Below are positions 38,098 through 47,675 of a stretch of 64,000 bases of DNA, piece by piece (positions within the stretch are counted from its first letter, which is position 1; each line of letters starts with the position of its first letter). The DNA is taken from the NCBI GenBank assembly GCA_963665405.2, contig CAXXUH010000004.1, positions 1-64,000 of the forward strand, given 5' to 3'. The stretch comes from G963665405 sp963665405. GTDB taxonomy: Bacteria; Chloroflexota; Dehalococcoidia; Lucifugimonadales; G963665405. The position numbers and the translations under genes are program-made. Under the pieces are notes generated by a model. That model made no database searches. It saw only the letters and a program-made list of their open reading frames with translations, and was not told where the DNA came from.

Positions 38098-40410
38098 ATG
38101 ACAGTCGCACTGGACCAGGCATATAGAGGAAAGACCGGCTCGTCGGCCGCTTCTCCGAGCGGTCGGATCAGGGGTATAGCAGCGCTCGCGACTGCTGCCG
38201 CATTTGTCGTCTACGGCCTGGCTTTTGCCCCGCTCTACAGCGTCATGGGTCCCGCAGTCGTGGCGCTGAGCACCGTGCCGGTGATCGCCGCAGGGTCGGC
38301 TTTCGGCTTGCGGGGAGGCCTCGCAGCGGCCGCGGTGATCGCGGTTCCGCTCAACTCCATCCTGCTGAGTCTGTTTAGCACCCCGGGCTGGGACTCGATC
38401 CTCCGGGAGGTGGGTGCGCCCGAAACGATGTTCCTGCTCGTGATGGGCGCCGGCGTCGGCGGGATACGCGACCTCGGCCAGCGCCTGAGAGCCCAGGCCG
38501 AGGAGAGCAGCAGGGTTCAGGCCGCCCTGCGGGAGACGGAGGAGCACTACCGCGCAGTCATGGACAACGTCGCGGACGCTATCGCCATCAACGTCGGCAC
38601 CGACCGCGTCTTCGTCAACAAGGCCTTCCTGAAACTTCACGGCCTTGACGAGGCCTCGCAGGCTTTGCGGATCTCCCTGGACGACTTCGTCCACGACGAG
38701 GACCGGGAGATGGTGAAGGACCGGACGCTGGCGAGGCAGAAGGGGGATCACGCTCCGGGCATCTACGAGTATCGGATCCGGAGGGCGGACGGCGAGGTGC
38801 GGACAGTCCAGACCTCGGCTACCGCGATCCTGTACAACGGGCAGCCGGCGGCGCTGGCCGTTCTCCGCGACGTCACCGAGCAGAGTGTGGCGAAAGAGGC
38901 GCTGGGGCGTAGCGAGGAGAGGTACCGGTCGGTCTTCGAGGGGTCCAGGGACTCGATCTTCATCACCTCGAAGACGGGAGAGCTGGTCGACGCGAACGCG
39001 TCGGCCCTGGCGCTTTTCGACTACACCCGGCAGGAGATGATCGGCCTGAACTTCGCGGACCTCTACGTCGACCCGGAGGATCGGGGCAAGTACCAGCGGG
39101 AGCTAGACCGGACGGGTTTGGTCAAGGACTACTGGATCAAACTCCGCAAGAGCGACGGAACGCCGATCGAGTGCCTGCTCACCGCGGCAGTGCGAAGAGC
39201 CGGTGACGGGTCCGTCCTCGGATACCAGGGAATTATCCGCGACGTCACCGAGCTTCATAGGGCCCAGGAGGCTCTCAGGCGCGTCACCCGGCAGAGCCAG
39301 CTGATTCTGGACTCGACGGGCGAGGGCATCTACGGCGTGGACCTGACGGGCAGCATCACGTTCGTCAATCCGGCGGCCGCCAAGATGTTGCGGTGGGACG
39401 TGCACGGCTTCATCGGGAAGCATGAGCACGAGGCGATCCACCACTCCAGGCCCGACGGAGCCGCCTACCCCTGGGCGGAGTGCCCCATCCACGCCTCGAT
39501 CCGTGACGGAACCACTCAGCAGGTCGGCCACGAGGTCTTCTGGAGGCACGACGGCTCGAGCCTGCCGGTCGAGTACATCAGCACTCCCATCCGAGAGCAG
39601 GACCAGATCGCGGGCGCGGTCATAGCTTTCAGGGACATCACGGAGCGGCTCGAGGTCGAGCGCATGAAAGGCGAGTTCGTCTCGGTAGTGAGCCACGAGC
39701 TAAGGACGCCTCTGACTTCGATCCGCGGCTCTCTGGGACTCCTGGCCGGGACGATGTCGGACTCCCTGCCGGAGAAGGGTGCCCGGATGTTGCAGATAGC
39801 GGTGGAGAACACCGAACGGCTGGTACGGCTGATCAACGACATCCTCGACCTCGAGCGGATGGCGTCCGGGAAGATGACCTCTTCGCCGCAGCCGTGCTAC
39901 GCGGCCGAGCTGGCCGGTCAGGCCGTCGACGCGATGAGGGCGATGGCGGAGAAGGCGGACGTCACGCTGGTGAACACGCCCCCTCCGTGTCAGCTTTGGG
40001 CGGACCCCGACCGCATCATCCAGATCCTCACGAATCTGCTCAGCAACGCCATCAAGTTCTCGGGCCCTGGGGATACGGTCTGGCTGAGCGGCCATTGTCG
40101 CAACGAGGACCTGGTTTTCCAGGTCAGGGACCAGGGGCGCGGGATCCCGTCGGACAAGCTGGAGGGCATATTCGGCCGCTTCAATCAGGTCGACGCCTCC
40201 GACTCGCGTAGGGAGGGGGGGACCGGCCTGGGTCTGGCGATCTGCCAGACCATCACCACCCAGCATGGCGGCCGCATCTGGGCGGAGAGTGTCCTCGGCG
40301 AGGGCAGCACATTCTTCTGCGCCCTCCCCGTGTTCGATGGTCAGGATGAGGAGCCCGAGGCAGGTCAGCCGGCAGCTGGCGCTGAACAGCAGACCGCCGT
40401 GAAGAGCTGA
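38098..40410 (+). CDS. Membrane-anchored multi-PAS sensor histidine kinase
   Basis: 770 residues. The N-terminus has three or so hydrophobic helices (residues 25-120: GIAALATAAAFVVYGLAFAP and LAAAAVIAVPLNSILLSLFS). At least three PAS domains follow (about 155-275, 285-405, 415-530), with the PAC-like ending LRDVTEQ/IIRDVTEL/FRDITERL. The kinase core has the H-box VVSHELRTPLTSIRG (phosphorylated His), N-box NLLSNAIKFSGPGD, G1 DQGRGIPSDKL and G2 GGTGLGLAICQTI. Probably signals to the response regulator 32 bases downstream. Confidence 0.93.
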   Translation: MTVALDQAYRGKTGSSAASPSGRIRGIAALATAAAFVVYGLAFAPLYSVMGPAVVALSTVPVIAAGSAFGLRGGLAAAAVIAVPLNSILLSLFSTPGWDSILREVGAPETMFLLVMGAGVGGIRDLGQRLRAQAEESSRVQAALRETEEHYRAVMDNVADAIAINVGTDRVFVNKAFLKLHGLDEASQALRISLDDFVHDEDREMVKDRTLARQKGDHAPGIYEYRIRRADGEVRTVQTSATAILYNGQPAALAVLRDVTEQSVAKEALGRSEERYRSVFEGSRDSIFITSKTGELVDANASALALFDYTRQEMIGLNFADLYVDPEDRGKYQRELDRTGLVKDYWIKLRKSDGTPIECLLTAAVRRAGDGSVLGYQGIIRDVTELHRAQEALRRVTRQSQLILDSTGEGIYGVDLTGSITFVNPAAAKMLRWDVHGFIGKHEHEAIHHSRPDGAAYPWAECPIHASIRDGTTQQVGHEVFWRHDGSSLPVEYISTPIREQDQIAGAVIAFRDITERLEVERMKGEFVSVVSHELRTPLTSIRGSLGLLAGTMSDSLPEKGARMLQIAVENTERLVRLINDILDLERMASGKMTSSPQPCYAAELAGQAVDAMRAMAEKADVTLVNTPPPCQLWADPDRIIQILTNLLSNAIKFSGPGDTVWLSGHCRNEDLVFQVRDQGRGIPSDKLEGIFGRFNQVDASDSRREGGTGLGLAICQTITTQHGGRIWAESVLGEGSTFFCALPVFDGQDEEPEAGQPAAGAEQQTAVKS

Positions 40411-40442
40411 TTCGAACGCCAACTCAGAGATCAGGAGGATGT

Positions 40443-40820
40443 TTGGCAGGTAAGAGGATACTGGTGGTAGATGACGAAGACGCCATCCGGGAGGTCGTCG
40501 AGGCCAGCCTGGAGTTGTTGGGCGACTTCGAGGTGCTGACAGCCAGCTGCGGAGAGGAGGGCGTCCGTGAGGCCGTGGCGGAGCGACCCGACGCGGTCCT
40601 GTTGGACGTGATGATGCCCGACATGGACGGCATCGCCGTGTATCGGAAGCTCCAGGAGGATGATCGAGCGAGAGATGTGCCGGTCATTCTGCTGACGGCG
40701 AAGGCGCAGTCTTCGGACCGCGATTACTATGCCGAGATCGGAGTGGCCGGTGTGATCGTGAAACCCTTCGACCCCATGGGTCTTGCGGGCGAGGTCTGCG
40801 AAATCCTGGGATGGAAGTAG
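40443..40820 (+). CDS. Single-domain response regulator
   Basis: 125 residues, a CheY-like receiver only. Acidic pair VVDDEDA, phosphorylation site LLDVMMPDMDG, Thr LLTAKAQ and Lys VKPFDP are all in place. TTG start at 40443 after AGGAGG (spacing 4). The ATG at 40439 is out of frame. Likely partner of the kinase just upstream; its output is by protein contact. Confidence 0.92.
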   Translation: MAGKRILVVDDEDAIREVVEASLELLGDFEVLTASCGEEGVREAVAERPDAVLLDVMMPDMDGIAVYRKLQEDDRARDVPVILLTAKAQSSDRDYYAEIGVAGVIVKPFDPMGLAGEVCEILGWK

Positions 40821-40859
40821 TGAGGCGCGATCGACTATCGGCTGGGGAGGCGGTCTAGC

Positions 40860-43354
40860 ATGGCTGGCGTGCTACTGGCTGGACTCGCCGAGGAGCTTGT
40901 CGTCTGGCTGGGAGATCAGCTTGGCGACATCCACGTCCAGCCGGCATGGAGCGGTGATCAGGCCCTGGGCCTCCTAAGTCAGAGCGACTGGTCCCTGGTG
41001 ATCCTGGATCAGGACCTGAGCGCGCCCCGAGCGGACCAGGTGCTGCGCCAGGCCCGGCTTAGCCCGGGGCTGGACAAGGTCCCCGTGCTCTATTGTGTGG
41101 AGAATGGGTGGACCACCGCGCTCTTGCAGCAGCTCGTGGACGAGCTGGGGGTCAGGCAGCTCCTGTTTCACCCGCTGGATCGGGAGGAGCTGGCGAGGGA
41201 GGCCAAGGCCATCCTTGGGCTGAAGACTCCCCCCCCCCCCCCCCCCCGGCGGCGGGGCCGGACCAGCGAGTGCAGCTACAGGCCGGCATGGCGCGACTCT
41301 GGGATCGTAACAGAAGCACCATCATGAGCAGGATAGGCGTCATTCAGCAGGCCGCCGTGGACCTGCTCGACGGCGAGCTGGACGAAGACGGACGGCGCCG
41401 GGCACAGGGGGAGGCCCACAAGCTGGCGGGTACGCTGGGAACCTACGGGTTCTCGCAGGGGTCCTACCTGGCCCGCGAGCTGGAGCAAACCGGGCTCTCT
41501 GGGGAGGACCTCGGCCGCGACCAGGCCCACCGGGTCGCCCACCTGGTGAAGGCCCTCCGCGAGGAGCTGGACCGACACGAGCGAGGTCCGCACATCGGCT
41601 CCGCAGGCGGCTCGGACGCGCCCCGGCTGCTGGTCGTCGACGCTGAGCCCGGGTTTGCCAGACAGACAGAGATGGAGGCCATCGCCCAGGGTGTGCGATC
41701 CGAGCTGGTCATGAGCGTGGCGGCCGCCCGTGAGTCCATCGCCCAGGAACGGCCCGACGTCATGGTGCTCGACCTCTCGGGGCCGGACGGTGCGCCGGAC
41801 GGCCCGGCCCTAATGGAGGAGCTGCGGGATTGCAGTCCGCCGGTACCGGTCCTGGTCATCACATCGGGAGAGGCTCTCACCGACCGCGTAGAGGTGGCAA
41901 GGCTCGGTGGCCGAGGCTTCCTGCAGAAGCCCGTCTCGCCGGCCGTGCTCATGCAAGAGGTAAGCCGGGTGCTCGAAGAGGAACGCTCCACGTGCGCCAG
42001 TGTCATGGTCGTCGACGATGACCCGTTGGTGCTGGCGACGGTCACGGACCTCTTGCAGCCGGAGGGTTTCAGGGTCACCACCGTGCAGAACCCGCTGCAC
42101 TTCTGGGATGCTCTGCTGGAGGTGGCTCCCGACCTTCTCGTGCTGGACATAGAGATGCCCCATGTCAGCGGCATCGAGCTTTGCCGGGTCGTGCGATCAG
42201 ACCCCAGGTGGGCGGCGACCCCCGTCTTGTTCCTCAGCGGTCACACAGACCCCGACACCGTCCACAGGGTGTTCGCGGCCCGAGCCGACGATTTCGTGAG
42301 CAAGCCCATAGTCGGTCCCGAGCTGACCACACGGATCACCAGCCGCCTGGAGCGGACACAGCTCCTGCGAAGTCAGACGGAGACGGACCCTCTGACCGGC
42401 GTGGTCAACGACCTGAAGTCGGGCGAGATGTTGGAGCGCCTGTTGGCCGTTGCCGATAGCCACGCCCATCCCGTGTGCCTCGCCGTTCTGGACATCGACA
42501 ACCTGAAACAGATCGACAGCTCGCTGGGCCATCCAACCGGCGCGTGGGCGATGCGGCAGATGGGGCAGCTTCTTCGGCGGGCGTTTCGAGGCGACGACGT
42601 CGTCGGGCGCTGGACCGGCGGGGAGTTCGTCATCGGCATGTACGGGATGACCCGGACCGATGGGGTCGAGCGGCTGGCCGAGGTGCTGGAGGCACTGCGT
42701 CGCGAGCGGTTCAGCGGCCCCGCCGGCGTGCAGTTCAACGTCACGTTCAGCGCCGGAGTGGCCCAGTATCCCGAGGACGGCCACGAGCTGCAGAAGCTGT
42801 ACCTCGCAGCCGACGGTGCGCTCGATTCGGCCAGGTTCGCCGGCGGCAACCGGGTCCTACCCGTGGGGTGGCGACCGGACCTTGCACAGGCCATTCGGGC
42901 CGCCGATGTCGTCCTGGTGGACGACGACGAGGCGCTATCGGCCGGGATCATAGAGGCCCTCGAGACTCGTGGGTACGTCGTGCAGTGGCTGAGCGACGCC
43001 GAGACGGCCCTGGAGAGGCTGCGAGGTCCCCGGCCCGACCTGACGGCCAGGGTGGTCCTCCTCAGCCTGGATGCTCGAGGCGGCGGTGGCTTGGACGCGT
43101 TCAACCGCATGGCACGGGGCGGCCTGCTGGAGATAGCGCCGGTGATCGTACTCTCGTCCAGCTCGGGCGGGTCGGAGATCTCGGCCGCGCGGAGTATGGG
43201 TGCGTTCGACGGCGTCTCCAAGCCGTTCGATATCCCGGCGCTGATGCGGCACATCCGCCGGGCTCTGGAGGCTCAGCCGCGCGCGAACGGCCATCATCAA
43301 GACTCGGCACGTGTCAGACCGGCGCAGAGCCTGCATCGACCCGCCTGGAGATAG
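40860..43354 (+). pseudogene. REC-HPt-REC-REC-GGDEF-REC protein, frame broken at a 19-C tract
   Basis: The first receiver (40860-41225, phosphosite VILDQDLSAP, weak acidic pocket) ends at a C run (41229-41247) that would encode a Pro linker. Downstream, one frame off, come an HPt domain (AHKLAGTLGTYGFSQGSYLA), receiver 2 (VMVLDLSGPDG), receiver 3 (VMVVDDDPLV and LLVLDIEMPHVSG), a GGDEF-type domain with the altered signature RWTGGEFVIG, and receiver 4, where Ser replaces the phospho-Asp (VVLLSLDARG). A tract of 17 or 20 C would join the frames. A downstream fragment could start around 41318. It may be phase-variable or a sequencing artefact. Cyclase activity is doubtful because the GGDEF loop is altered. 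Confidence 0.85.
41229..41247 (+). repeat. Poly-C tract (19) inside a signalling gene
   Basis: A homopolymer at the linker between the first receiver and the HPt domain. Present length puts the two halves out of frame. In bacteria such tracts can act as slippage switches. They are also prone to sequencing error. Confidence 0.85.
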
Positions 43355-43690
43355 GCGACGGGCCAGGCGGACGACCGGAGACGCGCAGGCCCCGGACATT
43401 CCAGAGGCACGGTGAGACGTGTCTTCGCTCCATCGCTGATGGCCACCACCACAACCTCAGCCTGTCGAGGTACCTGGCGATCGTGAGCACGTCGGCGATC
43501 CGGTAGTGTAGCGCCTCCAGCAGACGCTCGAGGTCCTTCTCGCTGGTCGTCTCGCCTCGGTCCCTGTGCCCGACCCTCAGGTCGCCCCTGATCTTCGTGC
43601 CGGTTCTTGTGCACAATGCTAGGATGTCCGTGCCAGCGGGCCGCGATTCAGATGCGACACGATCTGGAAGTCGGTGCGTGTACCTCGAAG
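43355..43690. other. Intergenic stretch, uncertain coding potential
   Basis: A minus-strand ORF (43314-43706) includes a helical segment GETTSEKDLERLLEALHYRI with VLTIARYLDRL, but it overlaps the end of the multi-REC gene. It lacks family features, so it is not called. Confidence 0.4.
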
Positions 43691-43942
43691 ATGGCACAGG
43701 AGACACTTCCCAATGGTGGCACCAGCGGCTCGGACACCGCCGTCCTCGTAGGCCGGGCGCTTGGAGTTGTCATAGTTGGCCTAGCCGTGGTAGTCGGGCT
43801 TAACATGGCTCTTGTCCTCAACGACCTCGGACAACTAGATGCCCAGTGGTGGGTTCCGTTGTCCGCGGCAAGCACCCCTCTGGGTGTCGGGTTTCTCATA
43901 CTGGTCGTCTCTGAGATCTTGAACCGCATCGTCCGACGGTAA
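43691..43942 (+). CDS. Small membrane protein of unknown function
   Basis: 83 residues from ATG 43691. Two predicted membrane helices: GRALGVVIVGLAVVVGLNMA and TPLGVGFLILVVSEILNRIV, ending in RR. Only a weak ribosome site. An upstream in-frame ATG (43607) would add about 28 residues of low quality. Family not recognised. Confidence 0.55.
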   Translation: MAQETLPNGGTSGSDTAVLVGRALGVVIVGLAVVVGLNMALVLNDLGQLDAQWWVPLSAASTPLGVGFLILVVSEILNRIVRR

Positions 43943-44089
43943 GGACCGAGTGGCCCACGGCGGCCCCCGGGACGCGTGGCTGAGTCCCCTCGGCTCGATT
44001 GTGTTCAACCATCCCCGAACTGCGTTCGCAAGCATCCCCCCGCCCGGAGACGACCGGCTCCGCGAACCGTTGAGCGATGGGCTCGCCGT

Positions 44090-44135
44090 CCCGCACTGGA
44101 GACGGGAGAAACACGTCTGAGGGACACTCTCTCCA
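44090..44135. repeat. Short partial copy of dispersed repeat family A
   Basis: GGGAGAAACACGTCTGAGGGACACTC resembles in order the GGGGGAGAAA and ATATCTGAGGGAAACCCTC blocks of the family. The ends are missing. Confidence 0.45.
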
Positions 44136-44201
44136 CCTGCCAAGATACAGACCAGGGCGTCATCCTTCGGCAGAAGGACGGACAAAGCCTGCCGACCCCG
44201 T

Positions 44202-45401
44202 CTATCGGGACTCGGTCAGGACCTTGCTGGCCTCGCCGACGCCCAGGCCGCGAGGTACCTCGTAGCCGAGCCGGGGCAGGATCTCTTCGAGCGCGGCCAG
44301 CAGGGTCAGGACGTACTCCGATCTGCTGGACTCGCCCATCAGGCCGACTCTCCACACGCTGCCCTGGAACTCGCCGAAGCCCCTGCCTATCTCGATCCCG
44401 TAGTCACGCAGCAGGATCTGCCTGACCTGAGCGTCGTCGATCCCTTTCGGAATCCACGCCGACGTGATCTGCGCGAGCCGGGACTCCTCGGGCACGACGA
44501 AGTCCAGACCCAGGGCGGAGAGTCCGGCGCATAGGGCGCGGGCGTTGGTGCTGTGTCTGGCGAACCTGGCCTCCAGCCCCTCCTCCAGAACCACCCGGAG
44601 CCCCTCTCTGAGGGCCAGGATCATGCTGACGGGCGCGGTGTGGTGATAGACCCGCTCGAATCCCCAGTAGTTGGCGTGGAGAGCCAGGTCGAGGTACCAG
44701 GACGCCGGCTTTTGCTTCCTGCTCTTGATCGCCTCGTGCGCCCTCGGGCTCAGAGCCACCGGCGAGAGCCCGGGCGGACAGCCCAGGCATTTCTGGGTCG
44801 CCGAGTAGCAGTAGTCGATGCCCCACTCGTCGACGGCGACCTTGTTGCCGCCCAGCGACGTGACGGCGTCCACCATCAGCAGGGCGTCGTGCTCCCTGGC
44901 GAGTCGAGAGATCTCCTCCAGAGGCTGTCTGACGCCGGTGGAGGTCTCCGCGTGAATCGCCGCCACCATCTTGACGTTGGAGCGCTTCTTTAGCTCCGCC
45001 TCCAGCAGCTCGGGCGGGAAGGGCTTGCCCCAGGGAGAGCGGAGCGGGACGGGGTTCGCGCCGACGCGGGTGGCGATCTCGACCATCCTCTCGCAGAAGT
45101 AGCCGTACGAGCATATGACGACGGTGTCGCCGGGCTCCAGGAGCGAGGTCAGGCCCGCCTCCATCCCGGCGCCGCCGGTGCTCGGCAGCGCGAAGGTGAT
45201 ACCCTCCTCGGTCTGGAAGACGAGCTTCAGCAGAGCGGCGACCTCGTCCAGGATCAGCATGAAGTCCGGATCGAGATAGCCGATCATGGGGGCCATCATG
45301 GCCTGCAGCGCTCGAGGGTTCGCCGCGCTCGGCCCAGGGCCGAGCAGGATGCGCGGCGGTACAACAGGCATCGGGGAATCGGGCAGGGCAGACTTGGTCA
45401 T
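44202..45401 (-). CDS. Class V aminotransferase (serine/alanine-glyoxylate type)
   Basis: PLP-dependent enzyme of 399 residues. Opening ILLGPGPSAANPRALQAM, cofactor region LPSTGGAGMEAGLTSLLEPG, DAVTSLGGNKVAVDEWGIDY, and SATQKCLGCPPGLSPVALSP with the Schiff-base Lys. C-terminal GFGEFQGSVWRVGLMG. The family transaminates alanine, serine or related amines with glyoxylate or pyruvate, and the exact substrate is not decidable. Divergent context with the membrane protein; the MoaD-like gene lies 95 bases upstream in the same direction. Confidence 0.92.
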   Translation of the reverse strand: MTKSALPDSPMPVVPPRILLGPGPSAANPRALQAMMAPMIGYLDPDFMLILDEVAALLKLVFQTEEGITFALPSTGGAGMEAGLTSLLEPGDTVVICSYGYFCERMVEIATRVGANPVPLRSPWGKPFPPELLEAELKKRSNVKMVAAIHAETSTGVRQPLEEISRLAREHDALLMVDAVTSLGGNKVAVDEWGIDYCYSATQKCLGCPPGLSPVALSPRAHEAIKSRKQKPASWYLDLALHANYWGFERVYHHTAPVSMILALREGLRVVLEEGLEARFARHSTNARALCAGLSALGLDFVVPEESRLAQITSAWIPKGIDDAQVRQILLRDYGIEIGRGFGEFQGSVWRVGLMGESSRSEYVLTLLAALEEILPRLGYEVPRGLGVGEASKVLTESR

Positions 45402-45495
45402 CCGTCTCCTTTCGGGATCGAGGCGCCGGGGTCCAGTGGCTGAGCCCCGACGAAGACGCCGGGCGCGAAGGAGGTGCGCGACCTGGGGAGGGCGA

Positions 45496-45771
45496 CTACC
45501 CTCCTGCCACCGCGGGCACTATGCTTATCTCGTCGCCGGCGTTGGTCTCGGTGTCCAGCCCCTTGAGGAACCGCACGTCCTCGCCGTTGACGTAAACGTT
45601 GACGAAGCTCCTCAGATCGCCGCTCTCGTCGCAGAGACGATCCTTGAGGCCGGGGAACTGCTCGTTCAGCGAGCCGATGATACCGGCGAGGCTGGACCCC
45701 TCGGCCGGCACTCTGTCCTGGCCGTTGGTGAGCCGGCGTAGTGGAGCCGGTATCCTCACCGTTACACTCAT
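45496..45771 (-). CDS. MoaD/ThiS-family sulfur-carrier protein
   Basis: 91 residues with a beta-grasp pattern and the C-terminal diglycine AVAGG, the site of adenylation and thiocarboxylation. Other motifs are VYVNGEDVRFL and GDEISIVPAVAGG. It lies in a tight group with a NIL-domain protein and threonine synthase rather than molybdopterin genes, so a role in sulfur transfer for amino acid synthesis is possible. Confidence 0.9.
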   Translation of the reverse strand: MSVTVRIPAPLRRLTNGQDRVPAEGSSLAGIIGSLNEQFPGLKDRLCDESGDLRSFVNVYVNGEDVRFLKGLDTETNAGDEISIVPAVAGG

Positions 45772-45839
45772 ATCTCAAGGACCTCCCGAGTCATTTTCCC
45801 GCTGTCCTGATCTTCCCCCACGGGGGAACGGACAAAGTC

Positions 45840-46082
45840 TTATCCGTCGACCACGTCGCCGCTGACGGGGTCCACTCTGACGCCGGTTGCGTTCACCCAG
45901 GCCAGGCCCCGCTCTATCTCGTCATCCTCCCCTTCCAGCTCCAGCACGACCCAGCCCATATCCTCCCGCACGTCCGCGCGGCGGATGTTGGTGACGATCT
46001 TGAACTTCTGCCCCACCTGGTATATGACCGACTCTTTGATCATATCCTGGGGGAAGGTGAACTTTACGCGCTTGCTGCCCAT
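45840..46082 (-). CDS. NIL-domain protein
   Basis: 80 residues. RVKFTFPQDMIKESVIYQVG and VTNIRRADVREDMGWVVLEL are typical of NIL domains, which occur in methionine transporters and in small proteins of homocysteine metabolism. It starts 3 bases after the threonine synthase stop, so they are co-transcribed. Confidence 0.88.
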   Translation of the reverse strand: MGSKRVKFTFPQDMIKESVIYQVGQKFKIVTNIRRADVREDMGWVVLELEGEDDEIERGLAWVNATGVRVDPVSGDVVDG

Positions 46083-46085
46083 CGC

Positions 46086-47339
46086 TTACGCCCCTAGTGG
46101 TCTGGTAATTGCGGACGACCGGCCGTTCATGGCCTTCAGGAAGTCGTCGTAGCCGGGGCCCGTGCAGATCGGGTCGACCAGGTGCTCGACGGCCTCCTGG
46201 GTCTTCAGTCCATTGCCCGTGATGTAGGCCACGGTCACCTCGTCGGGCTTGATCAGTCCGTTCTTGGCGAGGCGCCTGAGGCCGGCGATGACGACGCCGC
46301 CTGCGGTCTCGGTGAAGATGCCCTCCGTCTCGGCGAGCAGCCTGATCCCCTCGACCACCTCGTGCTCCCGGGCGGCGACCGCAGAGCCTCCGGTCTCCTC
46401 GAGGACGTTGAGGGCGTACATCCCGGCGGCCGGGTTGCCGATGGCGAGCGACTTGGCGATGGTGTCGGGCTTCACCGGGCGGACCTGTTTGCTCCCCTGC
46501 TCGAAGGCCTCGACGATCGGAGAGCATCCCTCTGCTTGGGCCAGGTGCATCCTGGTGTCGGCGCTCTCGATCAGCCCGACGTCACGGAACTCCTGGAGGC
46601 CCTTCCAGATCTTGGTGTGGAGCTCGCCGGAAGCGGCCGGCACGACGCAATTGTCCGGGGCTCGCCACCCGAGCTGCTCGGCGACCTCGTAGCCCAGGGT
46701 CTTGCTGCCCTCGGCGTAGAACGGTCGCATGTTGATGTTGACGAAGGCCCAGCGGTTGTTGTCCGCGAGCTCGCTGCAGAGGCGGTTGACCTGGTCGTAG
46801 GTGCCGTCGACCGCAACCAGCGTCGGCCCGTATATGGCCGCGCCGATGACCTTCCCCTTCTCCAGGTCGGCGGGAAAGAAGACCATCGTCTTCATCCCGG
46901 CTTTGGCGCCGTGGGCCGCGACCGAGCCGGCCAAATTGCCGGTCGACGCGCAGGCCAGCACCTCGAACTCGAACTCAAGCGCCTTGGTGGTCGTGACCGA
47001 GACGGGGCGGTCCTTGAACGAGTACGACGGGTTCACGCAGTCGTTCTTGACGTATAGATTGTCTAGGCCCAGGACCCGGCCGAGATTCCGGGCCCTGATC
47101 AGCGGCGTGAAGCCGGTCCCGATGTCGATGGCGGCTTCGGCCTCCACCGGCAGGAAATCCTGGTAGCGCCACATCGTGACCGGCCCCCGCTGGATGCTCT
47201 CGCGGCTCACCGTCCTGGCGATGGCGGCGTAGTCGTAGCTGACCTCGAGCGGGCCGAAGCAGAACTCGCAGACGTTGAGAGGCTCTACGGGGTACTCCCT
47301 CCCGCATCCTCTGCAGGAGAGCGCTTTCACATAAGGCAA
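46086..47339 (-). CDS. thrC: Threonine synthase
   Basis: PLP-dependent enzyme converting O-phosphohomoserine to threonine. The start is placed at TTG 47339 (PYVKALSCRGCGREYP), with GGAGG about 10 bases upstream. The longer frame upstream has no family match. The N-terminal zinc-like motif CRGCGREYPVEPLNVCEFC is followed by the cofactor Lys in NPSYSFKDRPVS, ACASTGNLAGSVAAHGAKAG and VPAASGELHTKIWKG. About 417 residues, usual length. Clustered with NIL and MoaD-like genes. Confidence 0.93.
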   Translation of the reverse strand: MPYVKALSCRGCGREYPVEPLNVCEFCFGPLEVSYDYAAIARTVSRESIQRGPVTMWRYQDFLPVEAEAAIDIGTGFTPLIRARNLGRVLGLDNLYVKNDCVNPSYSFKDRPVSVTTTKALEFEFEVLACASTGNLAGSVAAHGAKAGMKTMVFFPADLEKGKVIGAAIYGPTLVAVDGTYDQVNRLCSELADNNRWAFVNINMRPFYAEGSKTLGYEVAEQLGWRAPDNCVVPAASGELHTKIWKGLQEFRDVGLIESADTRMHLAQAEGCSPIVEAFEQGSKQVRPVKPDTIAKSLAIGNPAAGMYALNVLEETGGSAVAAREHEVVEGIRLLAETEGIFTETAGGVVIAGLRRLAKNGLIKPDEVTVAYITGNGLKTQEAVEHLVDPICTGPGYDDFLKAMNGRSSAITRPLGA

Positions 47340-47675
47340 AAGGCTTGTTCCTCCGACAGGCCCATGGGGGTTCGACGTGGACACCACGCGCTTGCGCCCA
47401 CGTTCCGCACCGCTCAGGCATCGTAGCAACGGCCAAGGCGCGTTGTCAAGGAACTGCGCCCGCCGGCCACGGGTGCGGCGCCGGCTGAGCGGGAGTGAGG
47501 CCACCGAACGAACGTACGGCGATCGAAGCGCCTTCTGAGCAATCCAGCGAGACGGAGGCTCCATGCGCTACCGCCAGAGCGGCCGACGCTATCAGGACCG
47601 GGTTGAACGTCTCGCCCCCAGCAGCACCCAATGCACCGTGCTCGTCTGCCTTGTCGCCGCGATGTTCTCGGGGTC
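47340..47675. other. Intergenic stretch, nothing recognised
   Basis: Upstream leader of threonine synthase and downstream end of the selenoprotein gene. No RNA element or repeat is recognised. Longer ORFs are Arg-rich and overlap in several frames. Confidence 0.45.

Noticed and set aside
44404..45114. 236-codon ORF inside the aminotransferase region
   Set aside because: Same-strand out-of-frame shadow of the aminotransferase.
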